A stretch of 64,000 bases of DNA from Rugalucina vietnamica (lineage: Eukaryota; Mollusca; Bivalvia; Lucinida; Lucinidae), in contig OZ024876.1 of the NCBI GenBank assembly GCA_964017185.1, positions 32,153,778 through 32,217,777 of the forward strand. Reading direction: 5' to 3'. Positions 24,401 through 30,400 of this stretch are shown in pieces (position 1 is the stretch's first letter; each line of letters begins with the position of its first letter). The notes under the pieces were generated by a model that did not search any database, was not told the origin of the DNA, and saw nothing but the letters and a program-made list of their open reading frames with translations. The position numbers and the translations under genes were made by a program.

Positions 24401-27400
24401 TTACCCACACAGGTAAGGTAGCTGTACCCTCACAGGTAAGATAGCTTTACCCACACAGGTAAGGTAGCTGTACCCTCACAGGTAAGATAGCTTTACCCAC
24501 ACAGGTAAGGTAGCTGTAGCTGTACCCTCATAGGTAAGATAGCTTTGCCCACACAGGTAAGGTAGCTGTACCCTCACAGGTGAGATAGCTTTACCTTCAC
24601 AGGTAAGACAGCTGTACCCTCACAGGTGAGATAGCTGTACCATCATAGGTAAGATAGCTGTACCCTCACAGGTATGGTAGCTGTACTTCCGCAGGTAAGA
24701 TAGCTGTACCCTCACAGGTATGGTAGCTGTACTTCCGCAGGTAAGATAGCTGTACCCTCACAGGTATGGTAGCTGTACTCCCGCAGGTAAGGTAGCTGTA
24801 CCCTCACAGGTATGGTAGCTGTACTCCCGCAGGTAAGGTAGCTGTACCCTCATAGGTAAGATAGCTGTACCCATCAAATAAGCTAGTCGTACCATCACAG
24901 GTAAGGTAGCTGTACCCTCACAGGTAGTTGTACCCTCACAGGTGCTTTGTAACTTTCCTGCAGCAAGGCACATTTGCTCCTCAAAATAATGGTAAATACC
25001 CAGGAAGCAGTGGCTCTGTTTGAACATAATTAGAAATTGTTGACTGGGACAATAAGGATGGAACAAAAACACTCCCCCTGTGTAAAAAGAGGTTGAATAG
25101 TTTTGACTATTTGTACAAATCAGTACTTAATTGGCACATGATGTGCGAAATGCACCAGCGGGGCAGTAGTTTTAACTGTACCATGCTAGTTACATCACCC
25201 AAGCAAACATAATGGAAAAATAGGAAACAGCAGTTTTGACTATACCATAGCTAATGACGTCAACGTCACTGGAATGGCATAGAATATTTCAGGCATAAAC
25301 AGCTTCACACGCAAATTAAAAGTCAATTTTGCAGCAAAATCACTAATTGGTTAAGTTGGGCAATAAAGCAGTCATTTTATGGCTGTTTGGCAAAATAGTC
25401 AAAAGTATGCCCCTAGATACCATTGACAGCTCAATGGGCCCTTGGCCTAACAGCATAGTTTTGACTATTCCCCAACCAGGCATGAACTGGTTAATATGCT
25501 TAATATTGAGCTATATTTTGCAGGCATCCTGGTATCTTCTGTCCCTACTTTACAGTGTCTGTCAAGACTTGAACCAAGTTGGAGGGCATGCTGTTGGAAG
25601 GTATTTTATTACTAAATTAGTTTTACTAATTTATTTTGTGTGATTAATATTTGCAACTTTCGTGGGCAGAATTATTGGTGAAAATATAAATTGCCGCTAA
25701 CATGTCAATTTTAATATATCATACATTATTTTCAGTGTGCTAAGTTTCACTGTCCAGGAAAATGAATCACACTGAAAATATGCATGGAGACGAAATCACG
25801 ATATTTGAGCTGTGGGGCGAGAAAACCGGTCTTTGGGGTTTGTGACCAGGTGCGACACAAATCTGCCTGTGCAGTCACAGAAGCAGGCTAGAGGCATGAA
25901 ATTTTGGCTATTAGTAGAAGAGGAATTGTACTTTCCGGGTAGCAAACACAAAGGCGTGATGCACAGTTATGTCAAAAACATAGGCTTTCTTATGCAGCTG
26001 CATTATTTCAGTTGATAATCTTCTTCAAACGAGGTGCAGTGGTTTACTAGAAAGTGCGAGAAAAAAAAAAGATATGACAAAAAATTGTCAAACTGAAAAA
26101 GCATATGAGGTCCTTTAAGCTATCTACCAATTGGTCAGTGATAAACATTCAGTTACATACCAGGGTCATTGACTTGTACAAGAAACACACTTTTGACTCT
26201 CTTATGGCATTGTTCATTTAACATTTCTTTGTTATGTGGGGAGAATGTCTGACTCCCAATCCAGAGTTCCTGGGTTCAAACCCCACTGGAGCGGTGTTGT
26301 GTCCTTGAGTAAGAGACATTAACTCTCCATAGTACTGGCCCCGAGGTTATAAAACTTTTTTCATGCTCAGCTCAGCTGAGACTAAAATTTATCCTGCTCA
26401 TAAATGTTAAAATGCCAACAATTGTTGGCATTTTAACATTTATGGGCAGGATAAATTACAAGTTTTTGAGTTTTGAACCTGAATTTTCCAATAATTTTGA
26501 CTATTTCAGCATTTATGAGCAGTTGAAATTTCATGCTCAGCTGAGCTGAGCTTGAAAAAAGTTTTATAACCTCGGGGCCTGGATAATACTCGGGTAGTGG
26601 TGGGTCCATCCAATTATGACTGTAAAAGTGAAGACTAAGGCATTAAACCACAATACAAACATGTTTATTCTTTCGAATTTCAGGTCAGTTCTCCAACACC
26701 TAGTCTGCCTTATATCAGATGGATTATTGAAGACTTATGAAACCATCATAAAGGAGAGGAGAGCGGACTCTAGTCCCTGCCCACTCAACCAACAGAGGGC
26801 ACTTCAGTTGCTGTTTGATATAAGATTTTTGTTGTTGATAATACCCAGGAAAGATGATTCTAGAGTAAGTCTATCCATTTGTTTTATGTCTATATAATGT
26901 TATATGTACATATATGTGTAATGTTACATGTACATATATATGTAGATACTTACCATTATAGCAATTTTATTTGTTTGTATTGAGGTTTAATGTCCAAGTC
27001 AACCATTTTTATACTCCGCCACTTAAAAAAGTGCGGGGTATTATGTTACCGGTATACCCTCCAAAAAAATTGTGTTTGAGTGTCCGTCTGTCCTTCTGTC
27101 CGTCTGTCCATCCGTCAGCATTTCATTTCCGGGCTTTATCTTGAGCATTTATTGACCGATTTTCTTCAAACTTTGTATAGGAGTTCATATCAGGAAGGAG
27201 TGGTTTGGGAAAGAAGATGGGTAAATTTCTTCAAATAAGTACAGAGTTATGGCCCTTGAGTTACATTAAAATTTCGTTTCCAGGCTCTATCATGAGTATT
27301 TATTGACCGATTTTCTTTAAACTTTGTATAGGAGTTCATATCATGAAGGAGTGGTCTGGGATCGAAGATGGGTAAATTTTGTCAAATAAGTACAGAGTTA

Positions 27401-30400
27401 TGGCCCTTGATTTGCGTTAAAATTTTGTTTCAGGGCTCTATCTTGAGCATTTATTGACCGATTTTCTTCAAACTTTGTATAGGAGTTCGTACCAAGAAGG
27501 AGTGGTCTGGGATTGAAGATGGGTAAATTTCGTCAAATAAGTACAGAGTTATGGCCCTTGATTTACGTTAAAATTTTGTTTCCGGGCTCTATCTTGAGCA
27601 TTTATTGACCGATTTTCTTTAAACTTTGTATAGGAGTTCGTATTAGGAAGGAGTGGTTTGGGATTGAAAACGAATAAATTTCGTTAAATAAGTACAGCGT
27701 TATGGCCCATGATTTACATTAAAATTTCGTTTCCTGCCTCTATTTTGTGCATTTATCAACCAATTTTCTTCAAACTTTGTATAAAAGTTCAAATCAGGAA
27801 GTAGTGGTTTGGGATTGAAGATGGGTAAATTTTATCAATGTATATAGAGTTATGGTCCTTCATTTATGACAAAATTTTGTTCTGCTCTTTATCTTGAGAA
27901 TTTATTGACAGACATTTTTGCTAAATTAAATTTGCGTGGCGGGGTATCATGCATGCCTGCAGCGCTTGTATTCTGTCATGTCGGGATGGAGTATTGATAT
28001 GGGAAAAACGTCTTGCATATAAGTTTCCATCACAAATTTTACACAAACTGGGCAGTACAACATAATGTAGGCTGGAGAATTTAAGAAGGATAAGCATTGT
28101 ACTAACACGAAGAAAAACAAAAGCGGTGCTTATCAGCTGGGCAGCTGATCTGCTTTGCAGCTTATCTTTTTGCATACATGCATTCTCATTATACACCTCC
28201 CTTCTCTCCCAACAGAGATGTACTTGGGTCCAAACTCCACTGATGCCGAGTTGTTTCTTTGAGCAAGATACATTACAAGTAACTTTCCAAAGTAATGGTT
28301 AATTCATTTAAGCCTGGCGTCCCTTTTATGGGACATTGGCAAACAGAATAGCCCCAGATGTGACACCGCAGAATGCGGCGTCCCATCCGGGGCTATTCTG
28401 TTTGCTTAGAGAATTTTCATTGAAAAATTGAATAAAATTTAAAAATCACTCCTGACACCCCTAAAAATGAAAGTGGATACACCAAAATGATAATGATGGG
28501 AAAATCCATTCGTCAAATATGGGTTAATACTCAAGAAGTAACGGCTACATTGCATTGGCTGGGATAATAAACTACAAATCAAGCAAAGATTAAGGGATTT
28601 GATTTAGACAATTGACTCCTCCGCCAGCAAGGTATAACCACGCCCACCAATATTTCCTTAGACAAACATTGTGTTTTTGCACCTATATTTACCTGTAAAA
28701 AGCATGTGTTGGTTTGTTTGTCTAACTCACGTGTTGTTTAAACATCATTGACCGTTAGCTAATGTGCTGATTTGAATGGTCAATATAAAATGAATATTAA
28801 TGATGGGTGGTTTGACGGAGGACTCAATTAAATTTGTTCATACTTTCAGGACAGTAAACGCTATAACCAGAGAATGCAGGGTATCATATCGAAACTTGAA
28901 GAACTGGTGGACCCATTCGATCTGGATGTGTTTTCACCATATATACAGTCAAACTTGTCGAAGTTGGCACAAAGATCTTCAGTAAGTGCAGGACTTTGCT
29001 CTCAGTTTGATTTTTTTACTTGTCTAGGGGGCATATCATGTGCATAGCTTCTTTAAATGTCTTTACAGCTAAAATATTTTGTAGAAATTTTGGATTTAAG
29101 AAAAAGAAAAAGTTTACTATCAGTGTAGCGAAAACAAAGGTGCTGATTAGCTTCGCGGTCACTGCGAAGCTGATCTGCTTCTTTGTTTTTCGCATATGCA
29201 GACTGTTGGTTTTCTCATAACGTGGCACAACGGGGCCCTGAGAAATTTTATAAATGAGCCCCCAGGGCATGATTGGCTAAACCACTTGCCTTGTAAACAA
29301 GGGTTTGTGGATTTGCTCCATAACTTCACTCTTTCAGATTAGACTTTAAATCAAGGTCCCAACCCCATATGGCCATAGCTGTTGAGTGGGATGTAAGACA
29401 CCACATAAACCAACAAACCTAGTCAAGAACCTGTTCTCAACATTCCCAACAAGTAATGACCTTAAGCCACATATGAAAGAAACATTCCTTCATTATACAA
29501 GTTTGTTTATCCAGGTACTACTAGGTGCCCTCACCAGTATAGACAAGTCGGGACTGTATGGTCTAAGTTCTCGCCCTGCAGCAAGCTCCCAGCAGGAGCA
29601 ACATAATGTGATATTGTTGTCGAGTTGTTCTACACGGTTCTCAACACTACCCCTGAGTACACAGATGAGTAGATACTCTACACCCCAGCCGGTGCCGAAC
29701 CAGACAGTTTACACTGTAAGTATTGTGGTGAGTAGATACTCTACATCCCAGCCAGTGCCAAATTAGACTGTTTACACTGTAAGTATAGTGGTGAGTAGAT
29801 ACTCTACACCCCAGCCAGTGCCAAATTAGACTGTTTACACTGTAAGTATAGTGGTGAGTAGATACTCTACACCTCAGTCAGTGCCAAACCAGTCTGTTTA
29901 CACTGTAAGTATTCTGATGAGTAGATACTCCACACCTCAGTCAGTGCCAAACCAGACATTTTACACTGTAAGTATTGTGGTGAGTAGATACTCTATACTC
30001 CAGCCAGTGCCAAACCAGACAGTTTACACTGTAAGTATTGTGGTGAGTAGATATGCCACACCCCAGCCAGTGCCAAATCGGACTGTTTACTCTGTATGTA
30101 TTGTGGTGAGTAGATACTCTACACCCCAGCCAGTGCCAAACCAGACGGTTTACACTGTAAGGATTGTGGTGAGTAGATATGCCACACCCCAGCCAGTGCC
30201 AAACCAGACTGTTTACACTGTAAGTATTGTGGTGAGTAGATACTCCACACCTCAGTCAGTGCCAAACCAGACAGTTTACACTGTAAGGATTGTGGTGAGT
30301 AGATACTCCACACCCCAGTCTGTGCCAAACCAGACAGTTTACACTGTAAGGATTGTGGTGAGTAGATACTCCACACCCCAGTCTGTGCCAAACCAGACAG

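Noticed and set aside
24048..24948. CRISPR-like array
   Set aside because: Units are contiguous, with no unique spacers, in an animal intron; it is a minisatellite.
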